The translations under genes and the position numbers were made by a program. A stretch of DNA of 64,000 bases from Cyclobacteriaceae bacterium (lineage in GTDB: Bacteria > Bacteroidota > Bacteroidia > Cytophagales > Cyclobacteriaceae): contig CATQIH010000033.1 of assembly GCA_958296015.1 (NCBI GenBank), forward strand, positions 58,941 through 122,940, given 5' to 3'. The notes under the pieces are model-generated. The model was given only the letters and a program-made list of their open reading frames with translations. It ran no database searches and was not told the DNA's origin. Of the stretch, positions 36,852-45,413 are shown piece after piece (positions within the stretch are counted from its first letter, which is position 1; every line of letters begins with the position of its first letter).

Positions 36852-39125
36852 ATGTATTCATTGCGTAAAATAACCGTTATTTTGCAAAATTTTACCCAAA
36901 AACTCTACCAGATCATCAGTCAGGCCAGTGTCAAAAAAGCATTTCGCACTGTGATGGGCGCGATCATTCCCCTGGTAATTGCTATATCGCTGGGGTATGA
37001 GCAGCTTGGTATGGAACTGATGCTTGGCGTGATTATGATTGCCGGTGCGGATATCAAAGAACCTTTCAGAGACAAAATTACCTCGCTGCTGGTTGCTACT
37101 GCTCTCATCGTGGTGCTGACCTTCATGATCTGCCTGATTGCCAAATTGTATTGGCTGCTTATCCCAATCCTGTTTCTGATTATCTTTGTACTGTCTTATG
37201 CCGCTCCTTTTGGTACGCGCTATGCCTCGGTAGCTTTTGCGGGTACACTCGCCATCATCATTGCCCTGAGTACCTATCGTCTGTACCAGGACATACCTTC
37301 TCTGATGCTGCACATTGTCAGTCTGCTGGCTGGTAGCAGCTGGTATGTGGTGTATACGCTGGTCATTGATCAGCTTACTGCTAAAAAGCAGGTAAAAGAA
37401 ATGGTAGCCGACGGGTTGCACCAGACAACCGCATATTTACAGCTTAGGGTAGGGCTTTTCTATAGCAAAGACCCCTTATGGCAAGGCATGCTGGCACTGT
37501 CAGAAAAGCAGGCAGAACTGACGGCTGTTCATGGAGAAATGCGCGAATTTCTGCTACAGGATCTCTCCCAGATCCGTAAGCCAAAATCTTTTCAGCGGCG
37601 CATGATGCTGATTTTCCTCGAGCAACTGGAGATCATGGAAGCTGCCCTGGCTACTCCACTGGATTATACGGCATGGCAACGCTGGCTGAAAGATTATCCC
37701 GAACTCGACCTGTTTCCAAAAATTAGCCAGTGTGGCATCCGGGAAATGATAAGGCTCACCGATTACCTGGAAGGTAACCGTAAAGCAACTTCTTACCAGC
37801 CGGAAATGCAAAGGATGATAGATGAAGCCAGTGTTTTGCTCCAACGGTTGCAGCAGGAAGCTGCCCATGATCCTGAAAAGCAAACATTATATCAACATGC
37901 CAGCAACCTGCGCATTTACCAGGAAATTCAGCTAAAAAAACTGTGTTCTATGGAGAGTGTATTGCAGGGAGAAATTCAAAAGACAGACATTCATTTGGAT
38001 GATGATGCTTATCCCAGGTTTTTGAATGCCCGCTTTGTCAACTGGGATAGTATTCAGGAGAACTTCACCTTGCGCTCCAGCTATTTCCGCTATGCACTCC
38101 GGACTTCCGTAACGGCCATCCTTGGATTTATGATTGGCACTGTGCTGGGGCTGGAAAATGCTTACTGGGTTTTGCTCACGGTATTGGTGGTGATGAAGCC
38201 AGGTTATACCGTCACCCGGCAGCGTTTCATACACCGCATTGCTGGTACCATTGGCGGAGCGTTCATTGCCTATGGCCTGTATCTTCTGGGGCCTTCTCAT
38301 ACGGTATCGCTGATCATCTTTGCCCTATCGTTTTTTCTGGCTTACTGTTTTGTGCCGCACATTTATGCCGTTTCCACTATCTTTTTCACTATATACGTCG
38401 TATTTCTTTATAGCTTTCTGCACAAGGAAATACCCACAGCCGTTGTGTACCGGGTAGTAGATACTACATTGGGAGCTACTTTGTGCTATTTTGCGCTCCA
38501 TTTTTTCTGGCCTTCCTGGGAATATCAAACGTTTCCCTACTATCTGCGCGACTCACTTCGGGCAAACCAGCAGTTCTTTTCCCGCATTGTCAGCCAGATT
38601 ATGCACAACAATGTAGATCTGGTTGCCTACCGGCTGGCCCGCAAAAGTGCGTATGTGCTAATGGCCAACAGCGTTACCTCTTTCCAGCGTTTCCGCACGG
38701 AGCCTGCATCAAAAAGAAAGGACGCTTCCGAATATAGTGATATGCTATTGCTCAACTATGGCATATTGGCGACCATTTCTACGATGGGCGTGTACCTCAA
38801 CCGTTACCCGACGGCCAGCCAGGCCATTGTAGTGATGAAAGATCAGTTCCTACAGTTGTGCCACGACTTTGATGAGGCACTCACCGCCATTGATACAAAT
38901 CTGTCGCTGACCGAAAACATACAAAAAGGTGGATGCAAGCTGGCTTTTGATGAATGGAATAGCCATGAGGAAACTGCGCCAACCACCTCTGGGCCAAAAA
39001 ATGCCCATCGCCTGATACAAGACCAACTCATTCAGTTGACGGAGCAGCTTGCCGGACTGAAAAATGTAGTCAGCAAACAGGCACCCTTACCCACTGAAAA
39101 TCAGGTAGCCCCATTGCTTATCTGA
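36852..39125 (+). CDS. FUSC family (YccS/aromatic-acid exporter-like) inner-membrane protein
   Basis: A 757-residue protein with the FUSC architecture: two blocks of about six TM helices (about 30-170 and 415-560) separated by a large cytoplasmic helical domain. Clear cues are RTVMGAIIPLVIAISLGYEQ in block 1 and SVTAILGFMIGTVLG...YWVLLTVLVVMKPG in block 2. The PxGY/TVTRQRFIHRIAGT signature follows. The family includes aromatic-acid and ferulate exporters; the substrate here is unknown. The gene stands behind the DUF421 and small-protein genes. Confidence 0.9.
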   Translation: MYSLRKITVILQNFTQKLYQIISQASVKKAFRTVMGAIIPLVIAISLGYEQLGMELMLGVIMIAGADIKEPFRDKITSLLVATALIVVLTFMICLIAKLYWLLIPILFLIIFVLSYAAPFGTRYASVAFAGTLAIIIALSTYRLYQDIPSLMLHIVSLLAGSSWYVVYTLVIDQLTAKKQVKEMVADGLHQTTAYLQLRVGLFYSKDPLWQGMLALSEKQAELTAVHGEMREFLLQDLSQIRKPKSFQRRMMLIFLEQLEIMEAALATPLDYTAWQRWLKDYPELDLFPKISQCGIREMIRLTDYLEGNRKATSYQPEMQRMIDEASVLLQRLQQEAAHDPEKQTLYQHASNLRIYQEIQLKKLCSMESVLQGEIQKTDIHLDDDAYPRFLNARFVNWDSIQENFTLRSSYFRYALRTSVTAILGFMIGTVLGLENAYWVLLTVLVVMKPGYTVTRQRFIHRIAGTIGGAFIAYGLYLLGPSHTVSLIIFALSFFLAYCFVPHIYAVSTIFFTIYVVFLYSFLHKEIPTAVVYRVVDTTLGATLCYFALHFFWPSWEYQTFPYYLRDSLRANQQFFSRIVSQIMHNNVDLVAYRLARKSAYVLMANSVTSFQRFRTEPASKRKDASEYSDMLLLNYGILATISTMGVYLNRYPTASQAIVVMKDQFLQLCHDFDEALTAIDTNLSLTENIQKGGCKLAFDEWNSHEETAPTTSGPKNAHRLIQDQLIQLTEQLAGLKNVVSKQAPLPTENQVAPLLI

Positions 39126-39281
39126 TATGACGATCAGGGCTGATAAGGTGCTTTGTTTAAGCATACATCTCCTGCATGTTAACCAGGCTTTTACAATGGT
39201 ATCTGGAATATACCTTAGAAATAGTTTTTCATGTTCGCAACTTATCGTAAACTAGATATCGTTTAATTAATAAAAAAGCAT

Positions 39282-39521
39282 ATGGCAAATTTGCATTTAG
39301 TTGTTGATGAAGGTGTTAAAAATGATGCAAAAGAAATTGCTAAGAAACAAGGTAAAAATCTTAATGAAATAGTTGAATCATTTTTGTTCGAATTAGCGCG
39401 CAAAGAACGAGGAATAGAGATTGCTCCTGAACTCACAAAGCTACCTAAATTAAAATTGCGCAAAAGTTATCGACAAGAAAAGGCTGAATACTTAGATGAA
39501 AAATACGGTAAAATATCATGA
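39282..39521 (+). CDS. DUF6364 family antitoxin
   Basis: A 79-residue protein with a ribbon-helix-helix-like N-terminus (LHLVVDEGVKNDAKEIAKKQGKNLNEIVESFL, residues 4-35) and a charged tail that would contact the toxin. Families such as DUF6364 are antitoxins paired with PIN RNases in Bacteroidota. Its stop overlaps the PIN gene start by 4 bp (ATGA), as is usual for such operons, which are normally autorepressed by the complex. Confidence 0.85.
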   Translation: MANLHLVVDEGVKNDAKEIAKKQGKNLNEIVESFLFELARKERGIEIAPELTKLPKLKLRKSYRQEKAEYLDEKYGKIS

Positions 39522-39934
39522 ACATTATTGTGGATTCTAATGGGATCTATGATTACATCGCAGAAAGGTACCCTCATTATGGTTATGCGGAGGCTTTGCT
39601 TTCGTTAAGAATACAAAAAAAGGTGAAGATCTTTGTATGCGCTACAACAATCAGCAACGGCTTCTATATTTTTAGAAAGTTTGATCTTGAGGAAGTGAAG
39701 AATCACTTTCAGGTAATAATGGATCATTATATGGTGCTTCCTCTGGATGAGCAGGTTTTGCAGTCAGCCATGGGAAGTAGCTTTCATGATTTGGAAGATG
39801 CTTGTATTGAGCAAAGTGCTTTATTACATGGAGACAATATCACACACTTGGTTACACGCAATCAAAAGGATTTTACGGAGAGTCGTTTAAAGGTTGTATC
39901 TGCCAAAGAAATGATTGACCTTCTTACCCTTTGA
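39518..39934 (+). CDS. PIN domain toxin (VapC-like)
   Basis: A 138-residue PIN nuclease. The acidic residues lie at the usual places: Asp6 (VDSNGIYDYI), a central Asp/Glu stretch (FHDLEDACIEQSA, about 89-101), and the C-terminal THLVTRNQKDF (about 108-118), where TRN-x-KDF is family-typical. It is predicted to cleave RNA and to be held inactive by the overlapping DUF6364 antitoxin. It is close to the mobile accessory region. Confidence 0.85.
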   Translation: MNIIVDSNGIYDYIAERYPHYGYAEALLSLRIQKKVKIFVCATTISNGFYIFRKFDLEEVKNHFQVIMDHYMVLPLDEQVLQSAMGSSFHDLEDACIEQSALLHGDNITHLVTRNQKDFTESRLKVVSAKEMIDLLTL

Positions 39935-40004
39935 CGTTTTGATGATTTGTTGAACCTAAACACAGAATTTTCGGTTTCTATGCAAGCAAAGTGGTGATCA
40001 ATTG

Positions 40005-40034
40005 TTGTCATTCCATAAATTAAGCCTACCTTTG
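40005..40034 (+). promoter_or_regulatory. Bacteroidota sigma-A-type promoter
   Basis: TTG at 40005-40007, 19 bases, then TACCTTTG at 40027-40034, a perfect TTG-N19-TAnnTTTG arrangement. It is placed about 140 bp before the helicase ATG and gives a long 5' leader. Confidence 0.75.
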
Positions 40035-40041
40035 CACACTT

Positions 40042-40177
40042 ATCGGGGGTTTCGTCCAGACTGTTTATTTGTTTATTGAATAATGGTGTCAGCTTGGGTA
40101 ACACCCTTGGGTTTTTATAACACAAGGCTTCGACAATATATAATCGACCGGAGTCAGGACCAATAGACAAATAATTC
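40042..40177 (+). promoter_or_regulatory. Long 5' leader of the DEAD-box helicase mRNA
   Basis: About 135 untranslated nucleotides lie between the predicted start site and the ATG at 40178. The leader has a G-rich stretch (TTATCGGGGGTTTCG) and a GGGTAACACCC hairpin followed by TTGGGTTTTT. Long leaders are common on cold-inducible RNA-helicase genes, so thermoregulation is plausible but not shown. Confidence 0.45.
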
Positions 40178-41902
40178 ATGACATTTAAAGAAACCGGCCT
40201 GAAAGCAGAGATCCTGCAGGCCATCGAAGCAATGGGCTTTGAAAATCCGACGCCCATTCAGGAAAAAATCATTCCCCTTATTCTGGCAGAATCACGTGAT
40301 GTGATTGCCCTGGCCCAAACCGGCACAGGAAAAACTGCCGCCTTTGGCCTGCCCCTGATCGAGCAGACTGATGTGAGTTCTCATGCCGTACAAACGCTGG
40401 TACTGTGCCCAACCCGTGAGCTGTGTATTCAGATTACCAAAGACCTGGAGAATTTCTCTGAAAATATCCGTGGCCTGAGAACAGTCGCTGTTTACGGCGG
40501 TGCCCCTATCGAAAAGCAGATCAGTGCCCTCAAAAAAGGTTGCCAGATCGTGGTAGGTACGCCCGGCAGGGTCAACGACCTGTTGCGACGTAAGCTATTG
40601 AAATTGGACGAAGTACGTTCGCTGGTACTTGACGAGGCCGACGAGATGCTCTCTATGGGCTTCAAGGATGAGTTGGATGCCATCATTGAACAGATACCGA
40701 CGGAGCGGCAGACGCTGCTGTTTTCTGCCACTATGCCCGACTCCATCGCCGCCCAATACACCCGCAAGCCACTGGAAGTATCCGTAGGCAAACGAAATGC
40801 AGGGGCCGAAACGGTAGAGCATACCTATTACGTAGTACACGCCAAAGACAGATACCTGGCACTGAAACGCATTGTCGACCTGCACCCGGAAATCTACGGG
40901 ATCGTATTCTGCCGTACTCGACAGGAAACCAAAGATGTTGCCGAAAAGCTAATGGCCGACGGCTACAATGCCGATGCCCTGCATGGCGACCTCTCGCAGG
41001 CGCAGCGCGATTATGTGATGAACCGTTTCCGCATCAAAAACCTACAGATTCTGGTCGCTACTGATGTGGCTGCCCGTGGACTGGATGTCAACGATCTCAC
41101 ACACGTGATCAACTACAACTTGCCGGATGATATTGAGGTGTATACGCATCGCAGCGGAAGAACCGGACGTGCTGGCAGAAGCGGTATCGCTATCTCCATT
41201 GCCCATACCCGCGAAACCGGCAGAATCAAAGATATTGAGCGAAAGATTAATAAGAAATTTACCAAGAAGATGGTGCCTACCGGTCGTGAGATCTGCGAGC
41301 GGCAGTTGTTTCACCTGGTAGATGGCGTAGAAAATATTGATGTAGCCGATGATCAGTTCGCCTCTTATCTACCTGCCATTATGGACAAACTGAGCTGGCT
41401 GAGCCGCGAAGACCTGATCAAGCGGTTTGTCTCCGTGGAGTTCAATCGTTTTCTGAACTACTACAAAGATGCCAGAGACCTGAATGTGCAGCACGAGGAA
41501 AAAGGTGCCCGCAAAAACAAAAGAGACGGCAACACCAATTATTCCCGCTTTTATATCAATGCCGGTAGCAAAAACAGGCTGAATGCCCACCGGCTGATTG
41601 GCCTGATCAACGAACAAACTGACAGAAACGATATAGAGATCGGTAAGATTGAGATCATGAACAAGCTGTCGTTCTTTGAGATAGACAGCAAGCACGAACA
41701 TGAACTACTCGAAGCCTTTCAGCAGTATGCGGAGTTTGAAGGCGAAGCTGTGGTGGTAGAACCTGCCAATGCCCGTCCCGAAGCAGCTTCCAGCCGGGGC
41801 AACGATAGCTGGGGACGCTCTGGTGGCCGCAGCCGTAGCAAAGGAGCAGACAAAGGTTCGTTCTTTAGCAAGAAGACCAAGAAGAAAAAGCGTACTTACT
41901 AA
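40178..41902 (+). CDS. DEAD-box ATP-dependent RNA helicase (DeaD/CsdA-like)
   Basis: A 574-residue helicase with the full motif set: Q motif (PTPIQ, near residue 26), motif I AQTGTGKT, Ia PTREL, motif II DEAD, motif III SAT, and motif VI HRSGRTGRAG. An extra C-terminal domain (about 450-535) matches DbpA-like RNA-binding domains (NYSRFYINAGSKNRLNAHRLIGLIN). The tail is basic and Gly/Ser/Lys-rich. It probably unwinds RNA during ribosome assembly and cold adaptation. A perfect promoter and long leader lie upstream; an IS66 element follows downstream. Confidence 0.93.
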   Translation: MTFKETGLKAEILQAIEAMGFENPTPIQEKIIPLILAESRDVIALAQTGTGKTAAFGLPLIEQTDVSSHAVQTLVLCPTRELCIQITKDLENFSENIRGLRTVAVYGGAPIEKQISALKKGCQIVVGTPGRVNDLLRRKLLKLDEVRSLVLDEADEMLSMGFKDELDAIIEQIPTERQTLLFSATMPDSIAAQYTRKPLEVSVGKRNAGAETVEHTYYVVHAKDRYLALKRIVDLHPEIYGIVFCRTRQETKDVAEKLMADGYNADALHGDLSQAQRDYVMNRFRIKNLQILVATDVAARGLDVNDLTHVINYNLPDDIEVYTHRSGRTGRAGRSGIAISIAHTRETGRIKDIERKINKKFTKKMVPTGREICERQLFHLVDGVENIDVADDQFASYLPAIMDKLSWLSREDLIKRFVSVEFNRFLNYYKDARDLNVQHEEKGARKNKRDGNTNYSRFYINAGSKNRLNAHRLIGLINEQTDRNDIEIGKIEIMNKLSFFEIDSKHEHELLEAFQQYAEFEGEAVVVEPANARPEAASSRGNDSWGRSGGRSRSKGADKGSFFSKKTKKKKRTY

Positions 41903-41951
41903 TCTTGTCTTAGTATAAAGCTTTGTACATTCATCAGTTAGTAGGGGTTTT

Positions 41952-43391
41952 GTAACTACTCAGGTTGTGAATAACTTTTGTTAAAGAGGCAAAAAGTTGT
42001 TAGCATTAGGAAATGCAAACTGCAAAGACGATAGGGATACTAGAAGCAGAGAATGCTGTTCTTCGGCAAGAGAATACCATTTTGCTTGCTCGGGTAAGTA
42101 GTCTGGAAGAGCAGGTATTAGTTCTGTTGCAGCGTCTGGAAGGCAAATCAGTGAAGAAAGACAGTCATAATAGTCATACGCCCCCCAGCCAGGACAAAGC
42201 CAGGAAGACAAAGAGCTTACGAGGCAAGAGCGGTGGACAGCAAGGCCATCCGGGCCATACTTTAGAGATGGTATCGGTTGCTGATCAGGTCAAGGAGTTA
42301 AAGAGTAGCTACTGCCAGGTATGCGGGGATGGCTTGCCCGAAGAACAAACCGTGCTATCTACTCGTCAGGTAGTGGACATCCCCCCGATAGAGCCGGTGT
42401 ATACTGAATATCGCCAGTATGGCTGTCGCTGTCCTACTTGTGCCCATATTCAGAAAGCTGTTTATCCGCAAGGAGTGAGTGCGCCGATTCAGTACGGTAG
42501 CCGAGTAGAAGGCTATGTAGCTTACCTAAGCGTGTATCCATACCTGCCCTATCAGCGTTTGTGTTTGCTGTTTAAGGATGTTTTTGGCTTGTCTATCAGT
42601 GAGGGTAGCATTAGTAACCTGCTGCAAAGAGCAGCGAAGAAAGCCAGTCCGGTCTATGAGCAGATTCAAACCGAGCTACAACAAGCCACTTACGTAGGTT
42701 CAGATGAGACAGGGGCCAAAGTCAATGGCAAGAATGCTTGGATATGGGTATGGCAGAACCTAAAGAACACTTTTTTAAAAGCGGCCCCTTCTGGGGGCAG
42801 CCAGGTGGTAGAAGATACTTTCCCGAATGGATTGCCCAAGGCCACTATCGGTTCAGACCGCTGGGCTGCCCAACTTAAGACCACCTCTCAAGCTAAGCAA
42901 TTATGTCTGGCTCATTTGCAGCGAGAATTAATCTTTTTAGAAGAAAGCGAGCAAAGTTGCTGGGCTAGCCATTGCAAAAACCTGTTGCAGGATGCCTTGC
43001 GCCTAGATAAGCTGGCCCAAGCACGAGGAAAAGCTTATCAGCCAACCGAAAAGAAAGCTTACCAATTAGAGCACAGACTGAATCGTTTGTTGATCCGGCA
43101 CCTAGATCCAGAACTGTATCCCGCTACCCTGACTTTTCAAAAGTCGCTACTCAAGCACCGGGATTACTTACTGGTTTTCCTATATGATCCGGAAGTCCCC
43201 CCTGATAATAATGCCTCAGAAAGAGCTATTCGCAATGTGAAAGTCAAACAGAAAGTCTCTGGTCAGTTCAAAACCGGCCAAGACTCCTTCTGCATCCTGC
43301 GATCAGTCATTGACACGCTCAAAAAGCGCGACCTGGATATATTTACCTACCTGTCTCAGATCATGGCTAGCCCGGCTACCTGAGTAGTTAC
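41952..43391 (+). mobile_element. IS66-family insertion sequence
   Basis: A 1440-bp element bounded by a perfect 13-bp inverted repeat (GTAACTACTCAGG at 41952-41964 and its complement at 43379-43391), with a further matching base inside. It carries only a TnpC-type transposase; the short tnpA and tnpB genes of classical IS66 are absent. The transposase stop codon is inside the right inverted repeat. The flanking 8-mers (GGGGTTTT and AGATTTGG) do not match, so no target duplication remains, perhaps because of a later rearrangement. Confidence 0.88.
42013..43383 (+). CDS. IS66-family transposase (TnpC type)
   Basis: A 456-residue transposase. It has an N-terminal leucine-zipper-like coiled coil (EAENAVLRQENTILLARV), a TnpC-type zinc-finger region (CQVCGDGL...CRCPTC), then the DDE core: SDETGAKVNGK (first Asp), IGSDRWAAQ and the C-terminal PPDNNASERAIRNVKVKQK with the Glu. 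The frame is intact and the length is typical for the family. It is likely still functional. Confidence 0.93.
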   Translation: MQTAKTIGILEAENAVLRQENTILLARVSSLEEQVLVLLQRLEGKSVKKDSHNSHTPPSQDKARKTKSLRGKSGGQQGHPGHTLEMVSVADQVKELKSSYCQVCGDGLPEEQTVLSTRQVVDIPPIEPVYTEYRQYGCRCPTCAHIQKAVYPQGVSAPIQYGSRVEGYVAYLSVYPYLPYQRLCLLFKDVFGLSISEGSISNLLQRAAKKASPVYEQIQTELQQATYVGSDETGAKVNGKNAWIWVWQNLKNTFLKAAPSGGSQVVEDTFPNGLPKATIGSDRWAAQLKTTSQAKQLCLAHLQRELIFLEESEQSCWASHCKNLLQDALRLDKLAQARGKAYQPTEKKAYQLEHRLNRLLIRHLDPELYPATLTFQKSLLKHRDYLLVFLYDPEVPPDNNASERAIRNVKVKQKVSGQFKTGQDSFCILRSVIDTLKKRDLDIFTYLSQIMASPAT

Positions 43392-43502
43392 AGATTTGGC
43401 TTGTTGCGTGGTGGAAAAATATCCGCTAACTTGCACGCTACTTGCCATATACAAACACGTTCGCGGCAATACGAAAAAAACCCGAAAACATCAAATTTTG
43501 AG

Positions 43503-44312
43503 ATGCTTACAGGAACAAAAAAATACAGTGACCAGCTTAAGCCCTATATTAAAGATGTTTTGGTATTTGAGGAAAGAGAGCAAAATGCCACAACCAATTT
43601 GCCATTTTTTGCGGACGGTTATCCAGGAGTAGTTTTTAGCATCACTACAAGCGGATTATTTCTTCACCCAAAAAACAAAAGACTTTCAGATTTTTTCTTA
43701 TATGGTCAGACTATCGAACCCATTGAAATATATATGGAAGGAGCCTACAAAATGATTGTCTTTCAGTTGTATCCATTCGCTACAAAAATACTTTTGGGTG
43801 TTGACCCTAAAGAACTGAACGACGATTGCTATGATTTGACCGAATTATGGAATTCTACAAAAGCAACAAATTTGGGAGCATTGCGGACAGCCGACAGTAC
43901 ACCGAAACAAATTGACACAATTTCAACTTTTTTGGCTGCTCTTGCTGAAAAAAGATCTTTAAATGCTGATCAATCAGTCTTACTCGCCATTAACCTTATT
44001 CTACAGTTCAAAGGACAAATAACAATCAAAGAGTTGACCGATAAACTGTTTCTAACAGAACGAACAATTGAAAGACGATTCGCGAAAGAAATAGGTATTG
44101 CACCAAAGATTTTCTGTAAAATAATCCAATTTCAAAGTTCTTTGAGCCAAATATCAATTACCGAAAAATCAACGATGATGGATGTGGTCTACAAAAATGG
44201 GTTTACCGACCAATCACACTTCATTAAGACCTTTAAGAAATATGCTGGCATCACGCCTTCCGAATTTCAAAACCTGCCTGCATTGGCCAATTTTTTGCCT
44301 GATATGCTTTGA
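43503..44312 (+). CDS. AraC family transcriptional regulator
   Basis: A 269-residue regulator. The C-terminal two-helix-turn-helix domain is clear: TIKELTDKLFLTERTIERRFAKEIGIAPKIF, then SITEKSTMMDVVYKNGFTDQSHFIKTFKKYAGITPSEF (about 170-255). The N-terminal domain carries DUF6597-like features. The ATG at 43503 is chosen because the 34 upstream codons read through spacer or cassette DNA. It is codirectional with the NAD(P)-binding gene 68 bp downstream, which it may regulate. Its codon use is more A+T-rich than its neighbours. Confidence 0.85.
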   Translation: MLTGTKKYSDQLKPYIKDVLVFEEREQNATTNLPFFADGYPGVVFSITTSGLFLHPKNKRLSDFFLYGQTIEPIEIYMEGAYKMIVFQLYPFATKILLGVDPKELNDDCYDLTELWNSTKATNLGALRTADSTPKQIDTISTFLAALAEKRSLNADQSVLLAINLILQFKGQITIKELTDKLFLTERTIERRFAKEIGIAPKIFCKIIQFQSSLSQISITEKSTMMDVVYKNGFTDQSHFIKTFKKYAGITPSEFQNLPALANFLPDML

Positions 44313-44379
44313 CGGGTTTTTACAATTTTCCTGGCAACGAAATGACGAAGTTTGAGAATAAATTCAAACATCTATCATT

Positions 44380-45003
44380 ATGAAATCAGTTATTTTCGGT
44401 TCAACAGGAAAAGTGGGACAACAGCTTGTAAATCAAGCTTTGGAATTAGGGTACAGCGTTACAGCATTCACAAGGAATGCGGACAAGATAAAAGTAGAAA
44501 ACAAACTGCTTTATATATTTGAGGGCGACGTGCTAGATTATCAGTCGGTCAAAGATGCCATAATGGGTAAAGATTTAGTTCTGTGCACGTTAGGTGCAGG
44601 AAGAAGGGGAGAATTAAGGTCGGAAGGAACCTCGAACATTATCAAAGCAATGGAAGAGCTAAATGTTTCTCGTCTAATTTGTCAAACCACATTAGGCTGT
44701 GGAGAAAGTTGGAATAATTTAAACTTTTTGTGGAAAAGAATCATGTTCGGTTGGTTTTTGAAACAAGTGTATATTGATCACGAAAGTCAAGAGAAACACG
44801 TGTTTAATAGTAACTTGGATTGGACAATCGTAAGACCTTCCGCCTTTACTTACGGCAAACTGACAAAGGAATTCCATACCGATTTTGCGTCGGAAAACAA
44901 ATCATTGAAGTTGAAAATTTCAACAGCCGACATTGCATATTTTATGCTTCAACAATCGAAAAGTTCTAAACATGTACGAAAAGCAGTTGGAATATCTTAT
45001 TAG
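44380..45003 (+). CDS. NAD(P)H-binding atypical SDR protein
   Basis: A 207-residue Rossmann protein of the PF13460 type. The glycine motif is FGSTGKVGQQL (6-16), followed by TRNADKI and an ALxG-type segment (LVLCTLGAG). WTIVRPSAFTYGKL (about 145-158) is the usual SDR strand. These proteins act as oxidoreductases or NAD(P)-dependent sensors. It lies in the same A+T-rich cassette as the AraC gene, and the two are likely a regulator-enzyme pair. Confidence 0.85.
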   Translation: MKSVIFGSTGKVGQQLVNQALELGYSVTAFTRNADKIKVENKLLYIFEGDVLDYQSVKDAIMGKDLVLCTLGAGRRGELRSEGTSNIIKAMEELNVSRLICQTTLGCGESWNNLNFLWKRIMFGWFLKQVYIDHESQEKHVFNSNLDWTIVRPSAFTYGKLTKEFHTDFASENKSLKLKISTADIAYFMLQQSKSSKHVRKAVGISY

Positions 45004-45413
45004 AACACAAGCTAAATCGGATTATTAACAATATTTCGGAAAAGTACTACCGCTAACAACGAATATAAAAAATTGCTGCGAAGTGCTTAATTTATTGGCT
45101 TTTTTATATATTTATGTTCCGTGTTAATCCGAAAGGTTCGTGCTAAAACACGCCACAGCTCATATACATCAATGTTGTAGGCATAGAATTAGGAAGAAAT
45201 AAAGGTAAATCCAAAGCAGATTGATTAAATTTGTTCGTATGAGTAAGCATGAAAAGTTACTGATCAAAATATTAAGAGGAACTTCCGACAAGAATATAGA
45301 TTTTGAAGAGTTTAGGATTCGTTAGGAAATAACTTGCACAAAAAATTATTTTAAATTATTGATATTCAAAACTTTGACATCATAAAAAGTAATACTTATT
45401 ATCTGGTCATTAC
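45004..45413. other. Spacer after the cassette with a hicA stub
   Basis: About 410 bp. It contains the second CCGCTAAC boundary (45050-45057), a TTGTAGGCATAG-containing stretch, the truncated HicA-like frame at 45239-45325, and about 90 A+T-rich bases before the sensor pseudogene. No complete gene is seen. Confidence 0.5.
45239..45325 (+). pseudogene. HicA-like toxin, N-terminal stub
   Basis: The frame MSKHEKLLIKILRGTSDKNI (start 45239) continues eight codons to a TAG (45323-45325). It matches the N-terminus of HicA-like mRNA interferases (SKxEKLLxKILxGxSDxNIxFxxL), but the dsRBD-like core with the catalytic His is missing. This is a truncated remnant and cannot be active. Confidence 0.6.

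Larger units (their letters stand above)
43423..45057. other. Candidate mobile gene cassette (AraC + NAD(P)-binding) flanked by CCGCTAAC
   Basis: The two genes in this interval are visibly more A+T-rich than the neighbouring core genes. The word CCGCTAAC occurs at 43423-43430 and again at 45050-45057, each followed within a few dozen bases by a TTGC or GCGGCAAT-type word. This looks like an imported cassette between repeated boundary sites, possibly recombination sites. The nature of the sites is inference. Confidence 0.35.
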
